From Trebonia sp963737285 (GTDB lineage: Bacteria > Actinomycetota > Actinomycetes > Streptosporangiales > Streptosporangiaceae): DNA of 64,000 bases. Shown here in pieces: positions 1-7,535 of this stretch. Location: the NCBI GenBank assembly GCA_963737285.1, contig CAVTRT010000002.1, positions 1,550,001 through 1,614,000 of the forward strand, in the 5' to 3' direction. The notes under the pieces were generated by a model, which was not told the origin of the DNA, did not search any database, and saw only the letters and a program-made list of their open reading frames with translations. The translations under genes and the position numbers were made by a program. Position 1 is the first letter of the stretch. Each line of letters begins with the position of its first letter.

Positions 1-522
1 TCAATCGTGCCCGAACCCTACTTGCCCGGCTTCTACCGCCCGCGAAAGCGGTGGGACATGGCCGTCCGGTACAAAGGCGCGCTCGTGGCTGCTCTTGAGT
101 TCAAGAGCCAGGTCGGCAGCGTCGGCAAGAACATCAACAACCGCTTCGAGGAAGCCCTCGGCACTGGCACCGACACATGGGCAGCACAGAAGAAGCTCAC
201 CGCCTACGGCGAGGTACCGCCATGGCTCGGATACGTGTTCGTACTCCGCGAGGACAAGGAGACAGAGAAGCTTAACCGGCAGATCAAGGCACTCTTCCCC
301 GCAGACCCCGAGTTCTCCGGGATGTCCTACAACCAGAGGTACCAGGAGATGCTGAAGCGCTTCATGGGCGACAACATCTATCAGGCCGGATGGTTCATCA
401 CCACCCGCAGGGACGACGAAGGCCGGGTGTCATACGCCGAACCGCTGGCGACGGCCACAGGAAAAGCCTTCCGCACCCTAGTCGAAGGCCGCGTGAACTA
501 CATACGCAGCGTGCTCGACTGA
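1..522 (+). CDS. XhoI/PaeR7I-type type II restriction endonuclease, 5' end cut by window
   Basis: The reading frame is open from base 1 and ends at a TGA at 520-522. About 174 codons are visible, against roughly 245 for XhoI/PaeR7I family enzymes, so the N-terminal quarter lies outside the window; the GTG at base 7 is internal rather than a start. The segment RWDMAVRYKG followed by AALEFKSQVG, and then the conserved NNRFEEALG stretch, is typical of this family. Asp (bases 55-57) and Glu-x-Lys (bases 97-105) form the PD-(D/E)xK metal-binding nuclease centre. Family members cut CTCGAG; the specificity here is inferred from family only. A cognate methylase would be expected just left of the window. 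The gene lies on the plus strand and converges with the DUF2637 gene. It belongs to the element inserted in yifB. Confidence 0.85.
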   Translation, partial: SIVPEPYLPGFYRPRKRWDMAVRYKGALVAALEFKSQVGSVGKNINNRFEEALGTGTDTWAAQKKLTAYGEVPPWLGYVFVLREDKETEKLNRQIKALFPADPEFSGMSYNQRYQEMLKRFMGDNIYQAGWFITTRRDDEGRVSYAEPLATATGKAFRTLVEGRVNYIRSVLD

Positions 523-546
523 CCTCTGCCTCCCGCTACGGCAAGA

Positions 547-579
547 AGATAGCCCCGGCCGTTTCAGCCAGGGCTATCT
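547..579. terminator. hairpin terminator between convergent genes
   Basis: A 9-bp perfect stem (AGATAGCCC / GGGCTATCT) encloses a loop that itself can pair GGC with GCC. It sits between the stop of the restriction endonuclease (522) and the stop of the DUF2637 gene (593), so it can serve both genes. There is no strong T-run. Confidence 0.6.
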
Positions 580-592
580 CCTGCGCGCATAT

Positions 593-1330
593 CTACGCCG
601 CTTCGGCTGCTCCCTGAAGGGACTCCGCAAGCTGGTCACGGATAACCCGCGCGGCGGGCGTGCCCACGTGGACGCGCTCCTTGATGGCCCGCAGACTCGG
701 CATCGTGCCCGCAGCAAGCTCAGCGGCGAACACACGCTCAGCGTTGACCTTGCGCCTTGACTTGGGCCGCGACGAGGACGGGCGGGCTGAGACTGCGGTG
801 ACAGTCGCGGGGGCAGTGTCACCCGCGAACAAGGCGCCGGGCACGGTGTCAGTCACGGTCTGCAGGGTGTCCTCATCGGCCTCGCTGGCGACGACTTGCC
901 CGGCCTCGACGGCGCGGTCCTCGACGGCCTGGGCGACGTTCTCGGGCGCCTCGTCGGCAACGGCGGGCCGTGCCCGGAGCATCGATAGCAAGATCTCGGA
1001 CGCCAGCAGGAACGCGACCGCTGGCCATGCCGAGATGACTTCCCCGACGAGGCCGAACCGCGCGCCGAACGCCAGGTTTGCCGCGACGGTCGCCAGCACG
1101 CCCAGGGCCAGGCCGGTACGTGCCAGCGACGGCCGGGCGCCGTTGGCCAGCGCCAGGGATGACGCCACGATCAGCCCGTCTACCGAGAACGGCAGCAGAC
1201 CAGCCGTGCCCGGCGTGTAGCCGTGCGACAGCGCCAGCGTCTGTATGTGCGAGTAGCTGACGATTGCGGCGATCGTGGCAACGGCCAGAACCGCTAGCGC
1301 CGTCGCCCAGCGGGCAAGCTGCGCGCTCAC
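593..1330 (-). CDS. DUF2637 membrane protein (Spd-like), mobile-element cargo
   Basis: The protein has 245 aa when started at the GTG at 1330, which has a GGGGAGG Shine-Dalgarno 6 nt upstream; a longer frame would start at 1390 but lacks a ribosome site. The N-terminal half has about four hydrophobic segments (roughly residues 6-26, 41-62, 70-92 and 95-117) typical of DUF2637. A low-complexity Ala/Glu/Pro stretch and a basic region (RPKSRRK) follow, then a C-terminal helical segment (residues ~195-240) resembling a small helix-turn-helix. DUF2637 proteins are common on actinobacterial integrative and conjugative elements and plasmids, near spread (Spd) functions. The molecular role is unknown. 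It lies 45 nt after the small gene at 1375-1530 and probably shares its transcript. Confidence 0.75.
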   Translation of the reverse strand: MSAQLARWATALAVLAVATIAAIVSYSHIQTLALSHGYTPGTAGLLPFSVDGLIVASSLALANGARPSLARTGLALGVLATVAANLAFGARFGLVGEVISAWPAVAFLLASEILLSMLRARPAVADEAPENVAQAVEDRAVEAGQVVASEADEDTLQTVTDTVPGALFAGDTAPATVTAVSARPSSSRPKSRRKVNAERVFAAELAAGTMPSLRAIKERVHVGTPAARVIRDQLAESLQGAAEAA

Positions 1331-1374
1331 GCTGCCTCCCCGAGGGGCCGCAAGGCACGGGGCATCACCGGGCA

Positions 1375-1530
1375 TCAGAAGTCTTCCCATGCGATGACGT
1401 CGGTGATGCCGTCCTGCCCCGCCACCATCCGCAGCGTGGCGGCGCTGACTGCCTCGCGTGCCTCATCCTCGGTGACGCACTGCGCGAGGTCGCTGTGACC
1501 CGACTCGTACCTGACCCTGACCTGGAACAT
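1375..1530 (-). CDS. 51-aa hypothetical protein of the integrated element
   Basis: The ATG at 1530 is preceded by GGAGGCGAG, an excellent ribosome site. The 51-residue product begins MFQVRVRYESGH and ends VIAWEDF at a TGA (1375-1377). It is acidic, with a central DEAREAVSAA helix; no family is recognised. Its Shine-Dalgarno lies between the truncated yifB and the ATG, so transcription coming through yraN-yifB would run straight into this gene. It is the first gene inside the element on this side. Confidence 0.6.
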   Translation of the reverse strand: MFQVRVRYESGHSDLAQCVTEDEAREAVSAATLRMVAGQDGITDVIAWEDF

Positions 1531-1539
1531 CTCGCCTCC

Positions 1540-1572
1540 GGCTGGTCTACAAAATCAACTTCTAGGCCAGCC
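1540..1572. repeat. imperfect inverted repeat at element/yifB junction (candidate att site)
   Basis: The arms are GGCTGGTCTACA (1540-1551) and TCTAGGCCAGCC (1561-1572), with a 9-nt centre; 10 of 12 positions can pair. The right arm lies within the last codons of the yifB remnant and the left arm lies in element sequence. This is the expected layout of a hybrid attachment site. The second copy needed for proof would be beyond the window. Confidence 0.4.
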
Positions 1573-1746
1573 CAGCTTGCTGTTGACCATCGCCGCCCGA
1601 ACCCGGTCCCGGGCCTCCCGTACGGCGGTGTCAGGCAGCCCCACCAGGATCGTCGTGGGCAGCCCGCCGCCTAGGTGAGCCTCGACCTCGACAAGGTGGC
1701 CGACGACCCCGGCAAGGGCGACCGCGTGCGTCCGGGCCAGGCCCAT
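1555..1746 (-). pseudogene. yifB: YifB/ComM Mg-chelatase-like AAA ATPase, N-terminal fragment
   Basis: The 63-codon frame reads as the YifB N-terminus: the VEVEAHLGGGLP segment, then TILVGLPDTAVREARDRV and AAMVNS, followed by an abrupt TAG. Full-length YifB has about 500 residues with lon-like, AAA and C-terminal Mg-chelatase domains, all missing here. The start ATG (1746) abuts the yraN stop, the normal operon arrangement. Homology stops within a few codons of the element junction, so this is an insertional disruption, not a sequencing indel. comM is a known integration hotspot for genomic islands in other bacteria. Confidence 0.85.
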
Positions 1747-2109
1747 CTAGCCCACCCCCCGGATGTGCTCGATGGTGTAGCCGCCGGCGGAGTCTCGCAC
1801 CAGTCCCACCACGTCGATGCGGATCCGGTCGAACCTGATGCCGTGCGCGGTCAGCCACGCTACGGCGAGCTGGCGCAGTCGCCTGCGCTTCGCAGCGCCG
1901 ACGGCCTCAAGCGGCGTGCCGTACCCTGTCCCCGACCGCGTCTTCACCTCGCAGACGACGAGCACGTGGCGATCGGTCGCCACGATGTCGAGCTCGCCTG
2001 CAGCACACCGCCAGTTCCGGTCCAGTATCCGGAACCCGCATTCCTTCAGGTATTCCACGGCTGCCTGCTCGCCGTCCCTGCCGAGCACGTCTTTCGCCTG
2101 CATGACCAT
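1747..2109 (-). CDS. yraN: YraN/UPF0102 endonuclease-like protein
   Basis: The protein has 120 aa. It contains the UPF0102 signature: GRDGEQAAVEYL near residue 10, then RNWRCAAGELDIVA and VVCEVKTRSG around residues 31-60. The E-L-D-I and E-V-K pattern is the PD-(D/E)xK nuclease-like core. The family is widely conserved and often next to yifB and dprA; its function is not established. The stop codon touches the yifB ATG. The gene follows a region with two DnaA boxes, so its promoter may lie within 2110-2360. Confidence 0.9.
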   Translation of the reverse strand: MVMQAKDVLGRDGEQAAVEYLKECGFRILDRNWRCAAGELDIVATDRHVLVVCEVKTRSGTGYGTPLEAVGAAKRRRLRQLAVAWLTAHGIRFDRIRIDVVGLVRDSAGGYTIEHIRGVG

Positions 2110-2138
2110 GTGCCATCACCTCCGGAATCAACGGTGAC

Positions 2139-4721
2139 TCAGCACGGCACTGGCGATCGAATTAAATTGTCCGGCTGTGGATAAAGATTAAAGCCAGGGC
2201 AAAGCTGTGGATAAAGAGCCTGGAATGTCGGTGCTCCGTGCTTTAATGACCCTGGGGGACTCGGCCCTGAAAAGCCGCCAGCAGCCGGGGCCACTTGAAA
2301 AGAGCAAGGCGCGACGGCGAAAGCTGGGGTGCGACAGGGGGAGTAGCCGTTCTGTATGGGTAAGACGCGCGCGCGGCGCGACTGCGGCGTTCGGCCGGCG
2401 GGCTGGGACGGCGTGGGAGGCAACGGGACCTGCGGAATCTCCCGGGTCACGGCCTGCGGGCCGACCGTAACCGGCACGTCGTAGTGCGCTATCTCCAGCG
2501 GCGGCCCGGACAGCAGGCAGTACTCGGCCATGCCGCTGCGGATGGCCACGTGCAGCATCCGGCCTCGGTAGCGCAGCCGGAACGATAGCCCCACGATGCC
2601 CGGAGGCACCTGGGGCCGGAACGACAGCACCCCATTGAGCCTGCGCATCCCGCCAAAGCCGCCGACCAGTGCCACCCACGCCCCCGCCAGCGATGCGATG
2701 TGCAGGCCATCTTTCGTGTTGTGCTCCCGGTCCTGCAGGTCCATGAGCGCGGCCTCAGCGAGGTAGTCATAGGCGAGCTGCAGGTGCCCGACCTCGGCCG
2801 CCATGACCGACTGCGTGCACGCGGAAAGAGATGAGTCGCGTACCGTAAGCTCCTCGTAGTAATCGAAGTCGCGGCGCTTCTCATCGGCGGTGAACGCCTC
2901 GGGAAAGAACTGCAGGGCGAGCACCACGTCCGATTGCTTCACCACCTGCTTGCGGTACAGCTGGAAGTACGGGTAGTGCAGTAGCAGAGGGTAGTGGTCT
3001 TCCGGCGTGCCCTCGAAGTCCCACCGGGCATAGGTAGTGAAGCCGTCGTGCTGCGGGTGCACTCCAAGTGCCTCGTCGTAGGGGATGTACATGTCATGCG
3101 CGGCGTCCCGCCAGGCGGCGGCCTCCTCAGTGGTGACGCCCAGGTCACGCGCCTGTTCCTGCAGCTTCTCCACGAGGTCGGCAGCGCGGGCCAGGTTGTG
3201 CTGCGCCATCAGGTTCGTGTAGAGGTTGTTGTCCTTGATCGCGCTGTACTCATCGGGCCCGGTGACTCCCTCGATGCGGAACTGCCCGTGCGCGTCGTGC
3301 TGCCCCAGCGACCTCCAAAGGCGGGCAGTCTCCACCAGCAGCGGAAGTCCCGCCGACTTCTCGAACTCCTCGTCGCCAGTGGCGTCCAGGTACATGCCGA
3401 CGGCGTACGCGATGTCCGCGTTGATGTGAAAGGCAGCCGTCCCCGCCGGCCAGTACCCCGAACACTCCTGCCCCCTGATCGTCCGCCACGGGAAGGCCGC
3501 CCCGGACAAGCCAAGCTCCCGCGCGTGGGCGCGCGCTTCCTCCAGCACCTGGCTTCGCCAGCGCAGCGCGTCGGCGGCGGCCGCTGGCTGGGTGTAGGTC
3601 AGCACTGGCAACACGAACATCTCGGTGTCCCAGAACGTGTGCCCGTCATACCCGGTCCCGGTCAGCCCCTTGGCCGCGATGGGCCGGTTCTCGGCCCGCG
3701 CCCCGGCCTGCATGATGTGGAACAGTCCGAACCGGACGGCCTGCTGGATCTCGGCATCGCCATCGACCTCGACGTCCGCGCCCTGCCAGAACTCATCAAG
3801 GAATGCCCGCTGCTCGGCAAGCAGTCCCTCCCAGCCGACGAGCTGGGCCGCCGCCAGCGCTCCGGTCACCTGGTCGGCCAGCGCGGGCCGCGATCGCACC
3901 GACGACCACCCATAGCCGAGGTACTTCACCAGCCGCAGCGACTCGCCAGCCTCGACCTGCGCGGCGACCAGGAGACGCCCGAGGTCGGGAAAGGCCTCCG
4001 ACGACACCTCCATCCGGGACGGCCCGGAGATCTCGTGCGACATCCCGGCTGCTATCCGCAGCTTGCTGGCACGGGTCTGGTGGACGAGCACCGCGCGCGG
4101 CAGCTTCTCGCCTCCGGTCCCGTGCTCTTCGCTGACCAGCGGTGCGGCGAGCGCGGCGGCCGCCCGCGGGTCCCCGGCTGCCTGCGGCACGTCCTCGTTG
4201 GCTACCAGCTCTGACATCACGACCAGCCGCATCGACTCGTCAAGCGGCGTCACGGTGTAGCAGATCGCCGCGACCGCGCGCTGGGTCAGCGACACGAGCC
4301 GGACAGAGGTGATTCGCACCCGGTTCCCGGCCGGTGAGGTCCAGTCCACGTGCCTGGTCAGCGTTCCCGCTCGCAGGTCCAGGGTCCGGGTATGGGAGTG
4401 CAGCGTGCCGTAGCGGACATCGAGCGGCTCGTCATTGACCAGCAGCCGGATCAGCTTGCCATTGGTGACGTTGATGACTGTCTGGCCGACCTCGGGATAT
4501 CCGTACCCGGCCTCGGCGTAAGGCAGCGGCCGCTGCTCGAATAGCGAGTTGAGGTAGCTGCCTGGCAGCGCGAAGGGCTCTCCCTCGTCCAGGTTGGCGC
4601 GCAGCCCGATATGCCCGTTGGACAGCGCGAACAGCGACTCGCTCTGCGCCAGGTAGTCGAGGTCCAGGCGTTCCTCGGTCAGCGCCCATGGCTCAACGCG
4701 GTACTGCGCGTTGGTGATCAC
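2139..4721 (-). CDS. GH65 disaccharide phosphorylase (maltose/trehalose/kojibiose type)
   Basis: The frame has 860 codons; residues 1 to about 785 match GH65 phosphorylases. The N-terminal beta-sandwich (1-270) is followed by the (alpha/alpha)6 catalytic barrel with FWDTE at 363-367 and GPDEY at 488-492; Glu491 is the expected general acid. KQ-x-DVV (595-600) and the TKDGLHIASL motif (669-678) belong to the phosphate and sugar site. It should phosphorolyse an alpha-glucoside to beta-glucose 1-phosphate; the substrate cannot be read from sequence. The start overlaps the beta-phosphoglucomutase stop by 4 nt, which gives a complete salvage pathway. The last ~75 codons (2139-2366) look non-coding, contain two DnaA boxes and probably result from a lost stop or an indel, so the true end is near 2370. 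Confidence 0.85.
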   Translation of the reverse strand: MITNAQYRVEPWALTEERLDLDYLAQSESLFALSNGHIGLRANLDEGEPFALPGSYLNSLFEQRPLPYAEAGYGYPEVGQTVINVTNGKLIRLLVNDEPLDVRYGTLHSHTRTLDLRAGTLTRHVDWTSPAGNRVRITSVRLVSLTQRAVAAICYTVTPLDESMRLVVMSELVANEDVPQAAGDPRAAAALAAPLVSEEHGTGGEKLPRAVLVHQTRASKLRIAAGMSHEISGPSRMEVSSEAFPDLGRLLVAAQVEAGESLRLVKYLGYGWSSVRSRPALADQVTGALAAAQLVGWEGLLAEQRAFLDEFWQGADVEVDGDAEIQQAVRFGLFHIMQAGARAENRPIAAKGLTGTGYDGHTFWDTEMFVLPVLTYTQPAAAADALRWRSQVLEEARAHARELGLSGAAFPWRTIRGQECSGYWPAGTAAFHINADIAYAVGMYLDATGDEEFEKSAGLPLLVETARLWRSLGQHDAHGQFRIEGVTGPDEYSAIKDNNLYTNLMAQHNLARAADLVEKLQEQARDLGVTTEEAAAWRDAAHDMYIPYDEALGVHPQHDGFTTYARWDFEGTPEDHYPLLLHYPYFQLYRKQVVKQSDVVLALQFFPEAFTADEKRRDFDYYEELTVRDSSLSACTQSVMAAEVGHLQLAYDYLAEAALMDLQDREHNTKDGLHIASLAGAWVALVGGFGGMRRLNGVLSFRPQVPPGIVGLSFRLRYRGRMLHVAIRSGMAEYCLLSGPPLEIAHYDVPVTVGPQAVTREIPQVPLPPTPSQPAGRTPQSRRARVLPIQNGYSPCRTPAFAVAPCSFQVAPAAGGFSGPSPPGSLKHGAPTFQALYPQLCPGFNLYPQPDNLIRSPVPC
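2176..2214 (-). promoter_or_regulatory. pair of perfect DnaA boxes
   Basis: TTATCCACA occurs twice on the minus strand, at 2184-2176 and 2214-2206. Both lie inside an identical 12-nt repeat (CTTTATCCACAG) spaced exactly 30 bp apart, close to three helical turns. An AT-rich tract (AATTTAATT) follows at 2160-2168. The sites fall in the unnatural tail of the GH65 frame, which is probably intergenic DNA. They could titrate DnaA or regulate yraN or GH65 transcription. Confidence 0.6.
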
Positions 4722-5452
4722 AGCAGCTCCGCCAGGTCCGCTACGACGATGTCAGCACCATGCTCGCGCAACTGCGCCGCCTGCCCGACCCGGTCTACCC
4801 CGACGACGGCGCCAAAGTCTCCCGCGCGGCCCGCCTCGACCCCGGCAAGCGCATCCTCGAACACCGCTGCGGAGGCGGACTCGACGCCGAGCATCTGTGC
4901 CGCTGCCAGGTAGGTGTCCGGAGCCGGCTTGCCCCGAAGTCCTTGCGCCTGCGCGACCTGAGCGTCCACCTTCACGTCGAACATGTCCTGGACGTTGCCA
5001 GCCGCCAGCACCTGCGACGTGTTGGCCGATGAGGACACGACCGCGGTTTTCATCCCGGCCGCGCGGGCGGCCGTCAGGTAGCGCCGCGACCCCTCGTAGA
5101 CCTGGACCCCGTCTCGCCGCAGTACCTCAAGCACGAGGTCGTTCTTCCGGTTGCTCAGTCCCCAGATGGTGGGCGTGCCCGGCGGGTCCTGCGGCGAGCC
5201 ATCCGGCAGCTCAATGCCCCGCGACTGCAGGAACGACCGCGTTCCCTCAAGCCGTGGCTTCCCGTCAACGTAGTCGTCATAGTCGCTAACAGGATCAAAT
5301 GGAACAAATTGCCCGCCAGCGTCCGCCGACCGCTCGCGAAGGAACTCGTCGAACATTTGCTTCCACGCCTTGTCGTGCACGGTCGCCGTACGGGTCACGA
5401 CCCCGTCCATGTCGAACAGGCACGCGGTCACACCGTCCGGAAGGCCCAGCAT
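4718..5452 (-). CDS. pgmB: beta-phosphoglucomutase family HAD hydrolase
   Basis: The product has 244 aa when started at the ATG at 5452, which has AAGGGGGA 7 nt upstream; the in-frame ATG at 5470 has no ribosome site. HAD motif I is FDMDGVVT (nucleophile and acid Asp), motif II is VVSSSAN, the Lys is in GKPAPDTYL and motif III is VFEDALAG. The large alpha-helical cap (residues ~15-105) is typical of the longer actinobacterial beta-PGM-like enzymes. It converts beta-glucose 1-phosphate to glucose 6-phosphate, the product expected from the overlapping GH65 gene. Confidence 0.87.
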   Translation of the reverse strand: MLGLPDGVTACLFDMDGVVTRTATVHDKAWKQMFDEFLRERSADAGGQFVPFDPVSDYDDYVDGKPRLEGTRSFLQSRGIELPDGSPQDPPGTPTIWGLSNRKNDLVLEVLRRDGVQVYEGSRRYLTAARAAGMKTAVVSSSANTSQVLAAGNVQDMFDVKVDAQVAQAQGLRGKPAPDTYLAAAQMLGVESASAAVFEDALAGVEAGRAGDFGAVVGVDRVGQAAQLREHGADIVVADLAELL

Positions 5453-5489
5453 GATCCAGTCCCCCTTCATCCGGTCGCCCGACCAGTGA

Positions 5490-5819
5490 CTACCCGGGGA
5501 ATCCGGGCTTATCCTCCGGCAGTTCCAGGTCGCTCTTGGCGAGCTCCTCGATGTTGACGTCCTTGAAGGTGACGACCCGGACGTTCTTGACGAAACGTGC
5601 GGGCCGGTACATGTCCCATACCCAGGCGTCCTGCATGACGACCTCGAAGTACACCTCGCCGTTGGTCGCGGCGCGCACGTTCATCTGGACGTCGTTCGTC
5701 AGGTAGAACCTGCGCTCGGTCTCAACGACATGGGTGAACAGGCCGACTACATCGCGGTACTCGCGGTAGAGCTGAAGCTCCATCTCGGCTTCATACTTCT
5801 CCAGGTCTTCCGCGCTCAT
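5490..5819 (-). CDS. DUF2469 family protein
   Basis: The protein has 109 aa when started at the ATG at 5819 (MSAEDLEKYEAEMELQLYRE). An upstream in-frame extension to 5918 lacks homology and covers decayed rnhB sequence. This short, highly conserved actinobacterial protein normally sits directly after rnhB in the rplS-lepB-rnhB cluster, as its position here shows. It has a charged helical N-terminus, then the beta-rich EVYFEVVMQDAWVWDMYRPA core. Its function is unknown. Confidence 0.9.
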   Translation of the reverse strand: MSAEDLEKYEAEMELQLYREYRDVVGLFTHVVETERRFYLTNDVQMNVRAATNGEVYFEVVMQDAWVWDMYRPARFVKNVRVVTFKDVNIEELAKSDLELPEDKPGFPG

Positions 5820-5922
5820 GTCACCTATTCTCCCTCTAGTCCGGGCTCCAGGCGCCAGACTGTGCCAGCAGAAATCACTGGGCCAGTCCCCAACGGCACC
5901 GGTCCAGCCGAATAGCACTGGG

Positions 5923-6105
5923 CACGCGACGCGACCGCCGACGATACTTCGGGCACGGCCCTGGCTCGCCGAGCGCCCGCGGGTGCTCGCCCGTTACATA
6001 CCCCTCGCAGGGGCTGAACCAATGCGCTGGATGGTGTTTGTTCAACTTAAGCGTCAGGGCGTGAAAGCTCACGCGCCCGGCGTCGGCGGGACTCGCGACC
6101 GGTAT
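5923..6105 (-). pseudogene. rnhB: rnhB (RNase HII) C-terminal remnant
   Basis: About 60 minus-strand codons read like the end of RNase HII. RVSFHALTLKL corresponds to the usual KVTRDRIM-x-EL helix. HHPAHWFSPCEGYVTGEH corresponds to the YP-x-Y-x-F-x-HKGY-x-T-x-EH motif, and GPCPKYRRRS to GPSP-x-HRRSF. The N-terminal DEAG catalytic motif and the middle of the protein are absent, because only about 95 nt separate this stretch from lepB. The location between lepB and DUF2469 is exactly where rnhB lies in relatives. Several invariant residues (HK of HKGY, the final SF) are changed, so this is decay, not an indel artefact. Confidence 0.7.
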
Positions 6106-6198
6106 CAGCCCGGCGCTATAGCGTGGCGTGTACCCATGCTGGACCATCTCACTCCGCAGCGTACGCCACCAATTGGGCTGCCGCTCACCCCTGGGCCC

Positions 6199-7407
6199 CT
6201 ACGTCTTGCTGCGATGGCGGGCCATGCGGCGCCGGACGCGGCGCTGCAGCCAGGTCAGTGGCACCGCGCCGGTGAATCCCAGCGCCAGCGGGAGGGGCGT
6301 CCATGCCTGCCGGACCTTGACTCCGCGGTCAAGCGCGGCCTGCGCGGCGACGGACGATCCCCCTGGCGCGGCGGCTGAGGCGTTGAGTTTCGGCTGCTCG
6401 AAGGTAGCGGGGATGTTCAGGATGTTCCACTGGCTCGGCGGCCAGATGATCGCGAATGCCCGGCCTAGGACGGCACTCTCCGGGATCGCCCCGCCACCGG
6501 GATAGCCCATGTGCCCGCGGGAGTCGTAGGAGATCGCCCGGTGGTCGCCAAGCACCCAGAGGCTGCCGGGCGGGACAACGATGCTGTAAGGCCGCAGATC
6601 CCCCGAGCCGGGCTGGTTGCCCGGGTAGAGATAGGACGACTCGTCCAGCGGCACCCCGTTGACGGTCGTCTGGCCGCGCGCGTTGCAGCACGCCACGTGG
6701 TCGCCGGGCAGCCCGATGACCCGCTTGATGTAGATGTCCCCCTGGCCAACACCGACAAGTCCCTCAAGGTCGTCCCAGAAGCGGACGACCAAGTTGGGCG
6801 GTGGCGTGGAGGCGTCAGGATCCCAGGTGCCGGCTCCGCTGAACACGACGATGTCGCCCCGGTGGATGCTGCGCAAGTGGTAGACCATCTTGTTGACCAG
6901 CACCCGGTCGCCGATCTCCAGGGTGTTCTGCATCGACCCGGAGGGGATGTAGAACGCCTGGACCACGTAGGTCTTGATGACGAGCGTGAGGGTCACCGCG
7001 ATCACGAGCAGGACCGCGACCTCGACCAGGAAGTTCCTGCGCCGCTTCGGCTTGCTTCCCGGCTTGGCCCGGTGTGCCCCGGGTGCCCGGTGCGCCCCGG
7101 GCGCCCGCGGCTTCCCGGTACCGGCGTCGCCCGTGACCCCGGCGTTCCCGGGTGCCTCGCCGCGAGGTTCATCCTCGCTGTCACCAGAGGTAGCGCCCTG
7201 GTCGTCGGGGGAGCGCCCGATCCGCTGCTGGAGCGGGCGATCGGGGTCTAGGACCGTATCGTCGGGGCCGGCCGTGCCCTGTCGCCTGCTGCCGGAGGTG
7301 TCCCGCTGCGGCTCCCACGGGTATGACGTGACGCCGTCACCTGAGCCAGCACCACTCATCGGCGTCCCCTCTGGCTCTGCACGGCCCTCGCGCCCCTGGT
7401 CAGTCAT
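6199..7407 (-). CDS. lepB: type I signal peptidase LepB (first copy)
   Basis: The protein has 402 aa. A long hydrophilic N-terminal region (residues 1-124, rich in Gly, Pro and Asp) precedes one membrane anchor (about 126-147). The catalytic domain follows, with Ser158 in IPSGSM and Lys228 in IKRVIGLPGD; GDHR and SYDSRGHMG are the later conserved boxes. A C-terminal hydrophobic stretch near 370-385 may be a second anchor. It removes signal peptides from exported preproteins at the outer face of the membrane. It lies downstream of a second lepB in the rplS operon. Confidence 0.95.
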   Translation of the reverse strand: MTDQGREGRAEPEGTPMSGAGSGDGVTSYPWEPQRDTSGSRRQGTAGPDDTVLDPDRPLQQRIGRSPDDQGATSGDSEDEPRGEAPGNAGVTGDAGTGKPRAPGAHRAPGAHRAKPGSKPKRRRNFLVEVAVLLVIAVTLTLVIKTYVVQAFYIPSGSMQNTLEIGDRVLVNKMVYHLRSIHRGDIVVFSGAGTWDPDASTPPPNLVVRFWDDLEGLVGVGQGDIYIKRVIGLPGDHVACCNARGQTTVNGVPLDESSYLYPGNQPGSGDLRPYSIVVPPGSLWVLGDHRAISYDSRGHMGYPGGGAIPESAVLGRAFAIIWPPSQWNILNIPATFEQPKLNASAAAPGGSSVAAQAALDRGVKVRQAWTPLPLALGFTGAVPLTWLQRRVRRRMARHRSKT

Positions 7408-7535
7408 GGTTCCTGGAGCCTAGCGTGCCCTCCTGAGGGAGCGACGAGCGCAGGTACCGCAGGCGACCCGCGCCTACCCGGCGTCGTTGTTTACCGGAGG
7501 GCGAGGAACTAACCCTCATCACCGCAGCGCGGGAC

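Larger units (their letters stand above)
1..1554. mobile_element. right end of an integrated element in yifB (partial)
   Basis: Everything left of the abrupt end of yifB homology is accessory: a restriction endonuclease, a DUF2637 protein and an unrecognised small protein. Intact actinobacterial loci continue yifB for about 500 codons and then dprA. No integrase is visible here, so the recombinase must lie outside the window. The edge is placed near 1540-1572, where an imperfect inverted repeat spans the junction. Confidence 0.65.

Noticed and set aside
2994..4214. 406-codon plus-strand frame opposite the GH65 gene
   Set aside because: No motif; the minus-strand phosphorylase has full catalytic signatures.
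5820..5918. N-terminal extension of the DUF2469 frame
   Set aside because: The conserved start is the internal ATG at 5819; the extension has no family similarity.
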